Shown piece by piece: positions 48,681-60,310 of a stretch of DNA of 64,000 nucleotides (position 1 is the stretch's first letter; each line of letters starts with the position of its first letter). Made by a program: the position numbers and the translations under genes. Where the stretch lies: positions 7,688,001 through 7,752,000 of the forward strand of contig CANTUV010000015.1 in NCBI GenBank assembly GCA_947685225.1, given 5' to 3'. Origin of the DNA: Garcia nutans (taxonomy: Eukaryota > Streptophyta > Magnoliopsida > Malpighiales > Euphorbiaceae). Under the pieces are notes generated by a model. The model did no database searches. It was not told where the DNA came from and saw only the letters and a list, made by a program, of their open reading frames with translations.

Positions 48681-48692
48681 CTCTATAAATAG
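48681..48692 (+). promoter_or_regulatory. TATA box of + strand extra gene in element C
   Basis: CTCTATAAATAG, identical to the 12-mer at 24901 in element A. The first ATG lies at about 48798, 105 bases downstream. Confidence 0.55.
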
Positions 48693-48797
48693 AGGATTAA
48701 TTACCGATCATTTATCACTTTTGAGATTTCTTAGAGTTTGGTTCCTCTAGCAAGTTTAGCATTCGTTGCTCAATTTTTGGTAATAAGGTTGTGAAGA

Positions 48798-50930
48798 GTG
48801 GCAAGGTGTTTTCTAACCCACCGAGGTCTTTATCTACTACTAGCTGCAATAAGCAAGCTTTTGTTACAACATTTAAATTTAGATTTGTTTTTCTTGATTT
48901 TCATAAGTAAAATGAGTTTAGGTAGCGAGATTGTGACTGTAGGAGGGAGAGGGTCACTGATCAGTATTTGTAATACATTGACCTGGTTTGATCACATAGT
49001 GGTGTTGAGAGCTCGTCATTTGGCAGGAGCTCAAGAGGGGGTGGTGTGGTTGAGGCTGATGTGGTGGAGGTCACGAGGAAAGTTACACTGGCTCATCCTA
49101 CTCTGGTAGATGAGGAAGAGGGAGAAGAGGAGGAAAAGGAGGAATATGGTGCTTGGGTTTCAACAAACCATGCTTGAGTAAAAGAAATACCATCTTTTTT
49201 GGTTGAGGCAAATCTAGACTGTATTCAAAAGAAGTACAAGATACCTAATGAGCATCAAATTTTACTGCCTAGAGAGAATATCCGAGGCCATGACACCCCA
49301 ATAGTCAATCAAATGATAATCTATGAAGAGGACCTGAGAGCAAGAGTCTCTTTTCCTCTTCATCCATTCCTAAAAGCATTTCTTGATGATGAATGAAATA
49401 TCTCCAGAATAGATAAGCCTAAATGCATAGTGGACCATCATAGAATTTGAGCTACTCAGTAAGCTACTAGGCATGAAGCCTTGTCCAAGAGTCTTAGCCA
49501 TATTCTACCTACCTAAGGCACACCAGAGCGCTGATGAAGACTGCTTATTTCTTCAAGGATGGCCAGGGCTTGGGCTCTTCACAGAGAAGGATATGATAGA
49601 AGTTCTAGAATGATAGTTTTTTTTAGAAGGCTTAGGGGTTCGACTACCTAATAATGTGGAATGCAGAGGTTATCTGGTCCCACTTGAAATGGGGAAACTT
49701 GGAGTTCGCCGAGAGTGCGGTTTTTGATAAAATTGAGCAGGACATTCAGAGAGAGAAGTTGAATGTCCTAAAACTAATAAAGAAATATTTCTCGATTGGA
49801 AAGGATACAATCAAATCACACCCTGAGGATCGAGCTGGTAATTCTTTTTTCATTTTTTAAGTTCATTTCGCTAGGCAATAATTTTTCTAATTTCTTATTT
49901 GTATGTAGAAATGGTGAAAGGGAAAGGGAAACACCAAGATTAAAAGATCACGTGAAGAAAATGAAGGACGAGAAGGCTTATAGTGCCAAGCAGGAAGGGA
50001 ATAACAAGAAAGTGATTGATGCCTCTACCAGCCAAAAGCCTGGCTACATTTCCTCTAAGAGGAAGAAAAAAAAGAGAAGGTGACTGAGGTGTTGGCCAAG
50101 GCTGAGGGAGCCCTAATTATCCTAGGCACATTGGTCAAACCAAGTTGTTGAATCTTGCTTTAACCAAGCACGGTGGTATTACTAGTGCCTTCGTTACAGT
50201 GGTGACTTGAAGTGGGAAGGCATCTTCGAGGGTTAATGACATGTGCTCCAGTTCCTAAAAGTTTAAGAGGCATTGTGCTAGGAATTCAAAGCCCGTTATG
50301 ACAACAACTTCTTGATAGCTAATCACGAGGTCAGATTATTTGTCCATGACCTTCTAAGGGGGATTCCCTAAAAGAACAAAGAGGACCAGGTATGAGCATG
50401 GGCACCCTCCTATATAAATTGTGTGCCAACTCTGCTCAAGTAAAAGAGATAATGTAACTTAGTTATTTTATTTGTATTTAGGAGAAATTGATTTTGACTA
50501 ACTTGTGTTTTATCTGTTGGAGTATGCCCTTCTTTGCCAGCACATCAGAGATCATCTGTCTGATGTTATGGGTGGCTATAAGGGCTTAAAGTAAGAGCTC
50601 GATGATGTGAAGTTGAAGTTGGCTAAGGTCGAGCACCAAGTTCAAATTATGGAGCTTTAAGATGATGAGCGTTGAGTTGTACGGGTAGAGAAGGAGGCTA
50701 CTGTGACTATGCTGTGGGTGGAGGAGGTCAAGAAGCCGGTTGTTGAAGCTAAAAAGTGGCTTGCTGAAGTTACATCTGTCCTAAATCTAGCCCAATCATT
50801 GTTGGCTAAGGAGCAGAAGGCTCTAGTTGCCTTTTAGGATTAACAATATGACAAGATCACTAAGGGCATTAATAAATATCAAGGGCAATTTGCTGAGGAA
50901 TTAAAGAAATGATGCCCTAGGGAAGACTTT
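48798..50930 (+). pseudogene. Antisense extra gene of element C: Transposase_28-like protein
   Basis: Candidate starts are 48798 or MSLGSEIVTVGG near 48911. After a frameshift and a Glu-rich stretch, the frame 49199-49396 reads KKYKIPNEHQILLPREN and IIYEEDLRARVSFPLHPFLK. This fits the PF04195 pattern (YE..LRAGLRFPLHPF...LL). Later broken frames keep GVRLLSKLLGMKPCPRV-like and FLQGWPGLGLF-like pieces of the same domain. A Lys-rich part (49910-50080) and a helical Leu/Glu/Lys-rich part (about 50520-50910) follow, suggesting a coiled coil. An intron-like TTTTTTAAG..TATGTAG stretch near 49855-49908 separates exons. PF04195 proteins are repeat-borne; despite the name, no transposase activity is known to me. 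Opposite in direction to element C's pol. Confidence 0.6.
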
Positions 50931-51719
50931 GGTTGTGTCCTGGATTAGACCTAGAAGAGGACAAGGTCTAAGATAGGGGCGAAAAGTCATAGAATGAGGC
51001 TTTTGGTCTTCCTTTTGCTTTGTTTATTTATTTATTTTTTGTATAGCTCGATGAAGCTTTTTTCTTTGTTTTTTTTCTTTATGTAGCTCGATAGGGAGCT
51101 TAGACACACTTTTGTTTTTGTATGGCTTCCTATAGATAGGAAAGCTTAATACCAAGGTCAGCTTAAAGTTGATGAAAAGGTCGGCCTCTCTAAACTTGTA
51201 ATTTAACTTTAGTTAAATTAAATGAAATGAAATGATGTTTTTCAGCCATATTTAGATTGTTTCTTTTTATTGATAGTAATTTGTTAATTTTTTAGATACC
51301 AAACTTTATATATGTGATGTATGAGCTTTGTTAAATTTTTGCATGTTTTGGTTGATCATAATAGAGTAATTTGTTAAGTTGTATGATTGTGATGTATTAG
51401 CTAATTGATTGCATGATCAGAGCTCAATGTTAAGAGCTTGGTGTTTGGTTAGAATGGTTGGTTTAATGCATGATTAGGGTGCTGGATTTATGCACAATCA
51501 TAGTGCTATAATTAATGAACAATTAAAGTGTTATGATTGCTACACGATTAGAGTATTTAAAGTCTGGTATATGATCAGAGTGCTTATGTTATTGCACAAT
51601 TAAAGTGTTAAAGTATTTTCGAGCTCGATTCTTGGCTTGTAATTGAAAACTTTGGTGTTTGTGTGTTTCCTTTTTTTCTTTTCTTTTTTTTTTTTGCAAA
51701 CAATCATGAATAATGCCAT
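50931..51719. other. 3' spacer of element C with degenerate repeats
   Basis: The + strand gene's likely 3' untranslated region (T-rich, with GTATAGCTCGATGAAGC and ATGTAGCTCGATAGGGAGC copies near 51040 and 51080) leads into degenerate repeats of about 30-36 bases containing GCAYRATYARAGTGYT (about 51410-51615). A T tract lies at 51667-51696. Confidence 0.6.
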
Positions 51720-53312
51720 ATGGGTGTGTTGATGGTGCCCATAGAAGGTTGCCATCCATAGGGAGACTATTGAAAGTACTACCTAAGGTTGTTGATGTTC
51801 CATATCCTCGGGATCTCTTTTCCATCTATAGTCTAGAGCTCATATGTGCTGGCCTTAAGTACTTTTGTTATCCTACAGGGGTCCCTCCTAATTAGCACCT
51901 ATGTTTTGAATCTTTATCCATGTAAGGCCAAAAAGTAACCATGTAATAGGGATTTTTGATCTATTACTTGTGCTCCTTTATGGGCTCTGTAAATGCCTTC
52001 ATGTACTTTCCTGAGTAGGTAGTTATCCTTTTATTTAGACAAACATATGCTTCAGTGGTGAGACAACAACATTCTGCATAGGAGTCCATTATGGGTGGAG
52101 TATATGTTACAATTTTTGACAATCTTTTTGCTTCCACCTAGTCTTCGAGAAGATCACTAGACTTTAAGAATTTATATATTGGCAGCCTCCAACCTTGCAT
52201 AATTAGTTCTGCTACCATTATGACCGAGATCTCATGGCTAGGCAACTAAATTATTTTAGCAAGAACTTCATACTTGGGGGCTCCCTCTCCTATTGCAGTA
52301 ACTTTAGCCAACTTATCAGCTTGCTCATTTTTTGAATGGACTATCTGGTGGATATCTTAAGAATGGCCTTTCTTCTCCAGGGTAGATAGAAGTTTAGCTA
52401 TATGCTATTTGTATCGGACCATGTTTGGCTCTCTAGTCTCATACTTCCCAATTAGTTAATTTACTACTAACTAAGAGTTTGAGAAGATCTGTAAAAACTG
52501 AGGCCTGACCTCCATGGCCAGTCTTAGTCCTAGACATATGGCTTCATGCTCAGCTACATTATTGGAGGCTATAAAGATAAGTCTTTGGGCCCTTGAGGAC
52601 TACTCTAACATTGGCCCCCTCAATATAAGAGGCCACGTCTATGTTAAGGAATCAGGATTCAATTGGGGCTGACTCTAAAGGCTATTCGTATAACTTTGTC
52701 ACAAAGTCTGCCAATATTTGAGTTTTCATAGCCCACCTAGGCTCATACTCGACATCAAATTGCCCTAAATTGGTGGCCCACTCGGTGAGATGGCCTGAGG
52801 TCTCTGGCCTTTGTAAGACCTTCTTTAGGCATGAATTAGTGCACACTATGATGGTAAGCACACCAAAATAAAGGTAAGAACTTTTTTGAAGTAGTCTTCA
52901 GGGCTAATATCAATGTCTCTACGGGTGAATTTATAAGCTCAAGACCGTTAAGAGCATGGCTAGTGTAGTAGATAGGGTATTGAAGGCCATCTTCTTGTTT
53001 GACCAAAATTGAGCCTACTACTGCTGGAGTAGCTAACAAATAAAGATACAAAGTTTCACCCTGTATAGGTTAGCTTAGAAGGTGTGGCGAGATTAAGAAA
53101 TTCTTCAGCTTGGTAAAATCTTGGTGGCACTCATTTGTCCATTTGAACTGCTTTAGGTTTTTCAGGGCCTGATAGAAAAGTAGGCACCTTTTAGTCGAGC
53201 ACAAGATAAACCTCCCTAAGGCAATGATTCGACCATTTAGTTTTTGCACCTCTCAAATGTTTTTGGGTGGCTCCATTTCAATTACTACTCAATTTTTTTT
53301 TGTTTGCCTTTT
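51720..53312 (-). pseudogene. Element C: end of RT, two RNase H domains, integrase ends
   Basis: Minus-strand order: RT end (ALGRFISRS-like, DKCLPFYQ-like near 53200), RNase H (VGSILVKQEDGLQYPIYYTS, 53000-52940), second RNase H (NNVAEHEAICLGLRLAMEVR, about 52560; QADKLAKVTAIGEGA, about 52300), integrase zinc-binding start (KVHEGIYRAHKGAQ, about 51990). The frame then jumps near 51890 to the integrase C-terminal YRITKVLK-like segment and ELWTIDGKEIPRIWNINNLR (51850-51780). The DDE core between them, several hundred codons in relatives, is absent. Many stops. Confidence 0.78.
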
Positions 53313-53558
53313 ATCCCTGTAATACCCCGATTTTTAATGTACTTTAGAATAGTAATTATGAGAGAGTATATTGGTGAAATAGGTAAAGAAAAATATAATG
53401 AGAGATGGATGTGTATGAAGGATGTTATATATATACATATATATTATGTATTTCAAATATATGGGAAATATAAATACAATATATAAGACATATACATATA
53501 TCAACATATATACCACATATACATGAGGTATACATTGGTGTAGGGAAAGTTAATTTAA

Positions 53559-53560
<2 letters not shown>

Positions 53561-53651
<91 letters not shown>
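53561..53651. repeat. (TAA)n microsatellite, about 30 units
   Basis: Uninterrupted TAA triplets for 91 bases, absent from the homologous place in the other Tekay-type LTRs. Confidence 0.97.
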
Positions 53652-53653
<2 letters not shown>

Positions 53654-54469
53654 CAAGAGAAAGGAGAAATGAAGGTCAAAAGAATAAAAAAAATTATTGG
53701 TGGAAAATTTAGGTGGAAATTAATTATATTATTATATATATAAGATAAGGATGAAAATTTAAAGAGAGCTTTCTTTCTTCTTCTTCTTCTTCCTCTTTGA
53801 ATGTGGCTTTGAGAGAGAGAATAGGAAGAGTGAGTTTTTCATGCTACACACCAATTTTATAAGATATTTCAAAAGGGATTAAAGAGGATAGTGAAGGTTT
53901 AGTGAAAAAAACAAGTATCCTTTCTTAAGCCTACTTTTAAGTATATATGTGATATGGTTAGTGAGAGAAAGTGATGATTAATTGAATAAAATGATAAGTA
54001 TTATATCTTGGAGTATATGTATATTGAATTGATGCATAGATGATGAAAATATGATTATTTATGAGAGATGATGATGGATAGTGAAATTGGGGAAACGGTG
54101 ATAAGGAAAAGAGTAAGGGTTTTGTATAAATGAGTTAAAAATTGAGTAAAGTGATATATGGATGATTGTATGAATGAATTATATAGTGATTATTGTTATG
54201 ATTTTGTGTTTAGGATAAAGGGGAAAAAGTGAAGAGGGGTAAGCTTGGATTAACAAAGGTTTGTACATATAACCTCCTTAATTTGTACATATGATCTTGG
54301 GCAAGTATATACTTGGATTATGCTATTGATTTTGGTTTGCATCATTCTAAGTTGATAGGTGTGTTTTTGTTGATAAATATGGTATGAAAAAGTGGTTTTG
54401 AGATGCCATGGGTATGGCTATCGGGTGTCTAATTTATACTTCAATTCAGATTTCATACCCAGAAAATTA

Positions 54470-54710
54470 GCCTGACAAGTGCAGTGACATGCCCTTGTCA
54501 CTGGACGTGTCATAGCTTCTATAAAGCAGGATAAATGACAGGTGTAGTGACATGCCCATGTCACTGGGCATGTCACGGCTTTTGTAAAGTGAATAAATGA
54601 CATGGTCAGTGACACGCCTATGTCACTGGGCATGTCTAAGCTTCTGTAAGGTTCATAAATGACACGATCAGTGACACACCCATATCTTTGGGCATGTCAG
54701 TTGAAGGATT
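54470..54710. repeat. Hairpin-forming tandem array in solo LTR 3
   Basis: Four units at 54484, 54547, 54609 and 54671 (62-63 bases apart), core GTGACATGCCCATGTCACTG. Confidence 0.92.
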
Positions 54711-56540
54711 TTGCCCAAAATAGCTCTTTTCCTTGTCTTTCATCTGTGATTCATGGCTTGCATAGCTATATCTTTATATATATTGAATTAAAAATGCATA
54801 TGTGATTATAAAGTGAATAATTATGATAAAATATGTTGATTTTGCAAAATATTGGTATGTTGATGAGTCATATGGTGAGTGTGGCTCATGCTTGTAGGAT
54901 GAAAATATGAAATGGGAAATGTGGTTGGATGTTAAGAGTGAATTATAAATGAATAATGAATATGATAAAGATGAGATGAATATGATATTATTATTAGTTT
55001 GGAAACTTAATATAATCTTAGTTATTGAGAAACTCCAAAGTATGGAGTATTGAATTAACTATAATGAATTGAGAAGGAAAGAAAGGATTTGAGTTGTATA
55101 ATTGAGATAAACAAATCAATGTTAGTATTATCTTGGTATAAAACATGCCATGATGATATTGAAATACCTTATATATAAGTTGTACTATAGTATTAGCAAT
55201 TTAATGTGAAATGTGTGTATTAAGTGTGGTGCAATGTGAATAAGCTATAGAATTATAGCAAGTGATAAGGTATGTACAAACTCTTGATAAATGGAATGTG
55301 ATTGCATTACATTTGGCCTAACATATTTTGGATGAAAAATGTGTTAAGCTACTTGATACATTAAGTATTCATGAACATGGTGCTAAGACATGTGAATTGC
55401 TTGTATGCATTATTATGCATTGTGAAAAGCCATTGTTAATGGCTAGATTGAATAGAACGTGAAACATGTATAAAATGTGAAAATGACCCAAAATGTTTGA
55501 GTGATGTGGTTTTTTTTATGAAATATTCTATGATGAGGATGAAAAGTTGAAAAGAAATAACATTTATATGAATGAGAAAATGGGAAAAATGAGAAAGGAA
55601 TTCAAAATGAAAATGGGAATTAATTGTGTGCCTAGTATGTTATTAAATTATCAGAGTTCTGTGTTTGGCTGTATGCTTATATTTGCCTATGGGGCTAGAC
55701 GCTTGGCATCACTGTGAAAATATTTTGAAGTGAAAATATCGGGTTATAAGCCTCAGAAATAGGTCCTTGAAGCTGGGCTGGGTGAAAAGATTGGATTGTA
55801 AGCCCAAGCCTAGTTGGACTATTATATTAATACTTTGCCTTCGGGGCTAGACACATGGTGTCATTATGGACCAAAATGGTAACTCTGAGATTTGAATGAT
55901 GTATTAGTTGTTTGGGTCTATGCTTGTGTATGTTTTTATGGTAGACAATAATGATATCAAGAATTGTGGATGATATATAAATATATATATAAGTATAAAT
56001 ATAAAGCTAATAGTAATAAAGAAAATACAAAGAATATGATGATAAGTGATGCTAGTGTTGTGAGTGTGATTTTCTGTAATGTATGTATATGTTGTTTATA
56101 TGTACCACTAAGCTTTCGAGCTTAGCGCGGTTGTGTAAATCACATAAGTGAGTAGATTGTTGATCTGAGAGTCAAACAGTTGTGCCACGAGAAGAGTAAG
56201 AGTGTTTCGAGACAAACTAGAAAGTGATGCATACATGTAAAATTTTATTATGTTGTATTTTGATAAAAATGTATATGTACATAAGTGAATTTTGGAAAAG
56301 ACAATGTAAATTTATATATATGTAATCTAATGAAAAGTATAATGGTTTTGTAAATGTTATTTTTAAAAGAATGAGATTTGATAATCGGAAATGTTCTTTT
56401 ATTAAAAATATAATTGATGTGGACTAAAGTAAGGGTTTAAACAATACTATAAAGTGACATCCTTATATTTTATATGCATATTATACATATATGGGGCATA
56501 TGTATGGTATGTATATAAGATATAGGGGTGTTATGATCCC

Positions 56541-56811
56541 TCTCTTTGATATCATGAATCCTAAAAACTTCTCAGACTTGACTCCAAAGGCACACTTTCT
56601 TGGATTTAGTTTCATTCCTTCCCTCCTTAGGATGTCAAAGACTTCTACCAAGTCTTTAAGGTGCTCTACCGAGGTCTTGGATTTTATTATCATGTCATCC
56701 ACATAGACCTCTATATTTCGACCTATCTATTCTTGGAATAACTTATTAACAAGCCTTCGGTAGGTGTCTCCAATGTTCTTGAGGCCGAACAACATTACCT
56801 TGTAACAGTAT
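56541..56811 (-). pseudogene. Element C: reverse transcriptase palm fragment
   Basis: The minus strand reads CYKVMLFGLKNIGDTYRRLV, one stop after NKLFQE, then VEVYVDDMIIKSKTSVEHLK (YVDD active site near 56700) and KCAFGVKSEKFLGFMISKRG. Cut upstream by element B at 56811 and downstream by solo LTR 3; continues at 53312. Confidence 0.9.
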
Positions 56812-57010
56812 TGTAGACCCTTAATTTTTGACCTAATCCGGTCCAATATGTTTTATTTAGTCCACAATGATTTTTGTTATCTAATTGGTCCAAAATAATT
56901 TTTGTTAAATAATTTTTACTTTAGTATCTAATTTTTATTAATAAAAAATAAAAATAAATAAATAAAAATAAAATCGGAGTCGAAAAAATCGGCAGCGAAA
57001 AAATAGTCGC

Positions 57011-57175
57011 ACCGGCCTGTGGGCAATTTCGCTGGCAGGAAATTCCTGCGGGCGAAATCACTGTGCTATTTCACTCGCAGGATTTTCCTGCAAGCGAAAT
57101 AGAATTTCTATTTTGCCGGCAGGAAAATCCTGCGGGCAAAATAGCTTGCCCGCAAGAAATTCCTATGGGCGACTC
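57011..57175. repeat. GC-rich palindrome array in U3 of element B
   Basis: Four units spaced about 40-48 bases, for example GCAGGAAATTCCTGC (57035-57049), GCAGGATTTTCCTGC (57078-57092) and GCAGGAAAATCCTGC (57119-57133), flanked by GCGAAAT or GCAAAAT. Much more GC-rich than its surroundings. Confidence 0.92.
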
Positions 57176-57365
57176 CCCAGCCCGCCCACTGCCGCAGTTT
57201 TCTGCGACAGTTTTTTTTCGCCAGCTCATTTTTTCCTACGGTAATTTTTTTCGGCAGCACAAATTTTTCGACGCAAATTTTTTGAAACCAAATCCAATTA
57301 GGTTTTGGTTTCTTTTTTATTAATATTACTTATCTTAGCTAATTAGGATTAAACTACATCAAACC

Positions 57366-57378
57366 CTTATAAATAAGG
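57366..57378 (+). promoter_or_regulatory. Candidate TATA box, element B LTR
   Basis: CTTATAAATAAGG, a good plant TATA box, downstream of the palindromes. Confidence 0.6.
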
Positions 57379-58606
57379 ACCAAAGGCAACCAAATTGGGG
57401 GAGGAAAAATTTTTGGCAGTAGCTTAGAAATTGGAAAACCAAATCAGTGAAGGAAAAGTAATAAATTCAATTCAATTGATTTTTAAAGGAGTAGCATCAC
57501 AATTTAAGCAATTCAAAGGCAAAAAAGGTTTGTCTTTGGAGCTAGTTCATCCAAGAAGAATTATTTTTGGAGGAATCATCAAAAGAAGGTATGTGCTAGT
57601 TGATTTTCTTTAATTATTTTTTACACAGTAGCAAATCTATGAAATTTAGGTTATTCAAAATTAAAACCTTTGAACTTTAATTTAGTTTTTCTAAAGTTAA
57701 CAACATTAATCCGTTGCTTTATTTCCCAAAGAATTTAAAGTTATTAGTTTTATTTCTTCAAAACCTCAAAACCAAAGTTTGTTTTCTAAATTTATAAAAT
57801 CTTAAAACATGTTCTGTTTCTCATAAAAAACCCTAAAAACACGTTTTCCAATTATATAAATCTTTTCTATTTATAAAAACTTTAATTTGTTTGGTTTATT
57901 TTCATAAAATCACATAAAATTATCAAATTGATTTTTAATCCTAAAAGTTCCATGCATCACCCGTGACCCTAAATTCGAAAAATACTAAACCCAAATTCAA
58001 CTTCCAAAATTCAAAATAATGAACACTAACCCTTTTAAAACCTTAAACCCTAATTTTTATGAACCCTAATCCTTTTAAAACATTAAAAAACATAAAAATA
58101 TAAAAACATAAATTTTACACAGTAGCTTAAAAGCACAATGAATCACCATTTAAAACCACAAATCAAAACAATTTTAAAGTGTCTAAAACCCTAGTTTCAT
58201 GATTTCATCATTCAAACCTTAATTTGGTTAATCAAAGTGTCTTACCAACCTTTTAAAACATAAAACCCTAATCTATTTTAATTCCATAAAAAGTCACAGT
58301 AGCTATAATTGAACTTTTATTTGCTTTATTCAATTCCATATTTGATTATGCTTTGATTTATTTCTTATGCTTTAATTTATTTAATTTCAATACTTGATTT
58401 ATTTAATTTATCATGGATGGATGTTTATTTTATATTTTGATTAATAGCTTTGATGAATGATTTATTTATGATGAATGATTATTTACTTTTATCAATTATT
58501 AGATTTCCAAAAGTTGTAAGAGGTATGTTTCCACTTGGTGGGTACCTCATTAGTTAAAAATCATGTAATTTAATTTGCTTTTCTATTTTAGAACCTATGT
58601 AAAGGG

Positions 58607-58738
58607 CATGTTTCTACCTTTTGGTGGGTGTCCTATTTAGGCATGTGATGTAAGGACATGTTTCTACCTTTTGGTGGGTGTCCTATTTAGGCATGTGATG
58701 TAAGGACATGTTTCCATCTTCGGATGGGTGTCCATTTA
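58607..58738. repeat. 50-bp tandem repeat in element B LTR
   Basis: CATGTTTCTACCTTTTGGTG starts at 58607 and 58657; a diverged third copy starts at 58707. Element A's LTRs have the related GGGCACCCATACAAGATGAA segment. Confidence 0.9.
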
Positions 58739-59123
58739 TTTGCTTTGTTTGGACATTGCTTTAATTTTAATATATTGATGCTTTCTTTTAATTATTGTGT
58801 ATAGTATGGATAATGTTATTATACTTAAGAATTTTATAATATTTAGACCTGTAAAGGAGGCCGGTTCTAATGAACCGGGCGTTATGGGGGTGCTGGGCCA
58901 TTTCTCACCTTCCCCACACGTACCCAACTTTCCGAACCCATTAGGGGGTTTGGGATTCCTTAGGAATCGAGTCATCCACCCCTTTCTTTTGCCGGCTCAT
59001 CCGGGTGGCGACTCTATTTTTCTCCGGACTTAGGTTCGTGTTCTCTAAGGCCCCTAGCTTAAACAGTGCCGAAGTCGTAAGAACCATTCCACCGGGAGTG
59101 GGGGCGAAAATCCCCGCTCACAG

Positions 59124-59141
59124 TGGCAACTCCACTGGGGA
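59124..59141 (+). other. Primer binding site of element B (tRNA-Arg type)
   Basis: TGGCAACTCCACTGGGGA one base after the LTR end, identical to that of element A. Confidence 0.85.
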
Positions 59142-60310
59142 TAAGAGAAGTTGATTCCGTTGGTCTTTATATTATTCTATTCTTTCTTATAATGATATTA
59201 TCCATTGCATCATATTAGTTTGCATCGTGTGCGTGAGTTAGGATGCCCGTGTTACTCGTGTTATGTTATGTGAGGGATACCATACTTTCACTCAAGGTAT
59301 GGAGATCGAGCATGGCATAACCACTCACAGCCTCGTACCATTTGGTATATACTTGCTATGGGAACCTAAGCCTTTTTACCCAAAGACTAAAGCTCATGTA
59401 ATTGGCCTAGTTACTTTCCTTAGGTTTTTACCCCAAATGCATGTTGTTTGACTATGGTTAATTTATACTGGCTTAAATCATGGCTTATTTGGTTTACTCT
59501 TTTTCTAATATGACCTAAGTATATTGTAAGCTCCAAATAAATTTTTCTTAAAGTCCAAAAGACCAAAACTATTTTCAAAATTTTTCAAGATGGTCTTTGG
59601 ACATAAAACTTTTCTAAAAACAAATCAAAAATTCTTTGGCCCATGGCCCAAATACTAAGCCCAAAATCCATTTTTCTAAAATCTTTTACAATGGGCCTAG
59701 GAACAAAATTATTTTCACCCAATCTTTTCTTACAAAGAGCTTGCAAAAATATTTAGGTCAATTATGAAATACCAAAAATCAATTGTGGGCCTAGTTTACA
59801 CTAAGAATAAATTAACCATGGGCTTGTTTTTGGCATGAATCATTAGTTACCCTTTTGCAAGTGAGAAATCTATTTATGATAAACCTCTTAATTTCGTTTT
59901 AATCCAATATAGCATAAAAGCTATTATAGTTGGTTGAACAGATTAAAACCTAATTAATAGGAATTATCATGGATTTATTTCCATTTTTGAAAATATAACT
60001 ATTGGTTAAAACGTCCGAGGGAATTATTCAAAAGCAAGATACCCCATGTTGGTATTTTGTTAACCATATACATAGAAAAAAAAACTCGCCATTCGTGTGT
60101 GGATGTTATAAGGTTGGAAGGAACGTCCTACTTATCCTTGTTTGTTGATTGTTTGTGCATACATGCATACATGCATATATTTGCATCTCATATCATTGAT
60201 CCTCTCTGGCTCACAGCCCTGGATTACGATAGTTCTAAAGCTTACAACAATCTGACCTACGCCGAAGACGAAGTATCTAGCAATGACTCAATCACTTGCT
60301 CACCAAAAAC
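59142..60310 (+). other. Leader of element B
   Basis: About 1.17 kb, colinear with element A's leader. The last part (60057-60310) is open and in frame with gag (MLTIYIEKKTRHSCVDVIRL), as in element A. The gag start could therefore be 60057, though 60311 matches the family better. Confidence 0.65.

Larger units (their letters stand above)
53318..56535 (+). repeat. Solo Tekay-type LTR 3 (3218 bp)
   Basis: Duplication ATCCC (53313-53317, 56536-56540). Starts TGTAATACCCC; ends GGGGTGTTATG, the terminal CA mutated. Longer than its relatives partly from a (TAA)30 tract and extra unique sequence. It has four hairpin units (54470-54710), TTGCCTTCGGGGCTAG motifs (about 55680 and 55840) and a TAAGCTTTCGAGCTTAGC motif (about 56108). 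It sits in the RT gene of element C. Confidence 0.94.
48503..56811 (-). mobile_element. Element C: defective Tat-lineage retrotransposon
   Basis: Minus-strand remains of RT (56811-56541), the end of RT, two RNase H domains and integrase ends (53312-51720), then a 3' region with a + strand extra gene. Its RT is cut at 56811 by element B and again by solo LTR 3 (53318-56535). The integrase core is missing. Upstream parts (gag, 5' LTR) lie beyond element B, outside the window. Confidence 0.75.
56812..59122 (+). repeat. 5' LTR of element B (2311 bp)
   Basis: Starts TGTAGACCC, ends CCGCTCACA. It contains GC-rich palindromes (57011-57175), a TATA box (57366), AAACCCTAA-like motifs (about 57770-58290), a 50-bp repeat (58607-58738) and the TTAGGAATCGAGTCATCCAC segment shared with element A's LTRs near 22080 and 41550. 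Confidence 0.9.

Noticed and set aside
58797..59033. Short + strand ORF in element B LTR as a gene
   Set aside because: It lies wholly in LTR sequence shared with element A, with no domain and no conservation of the frame.
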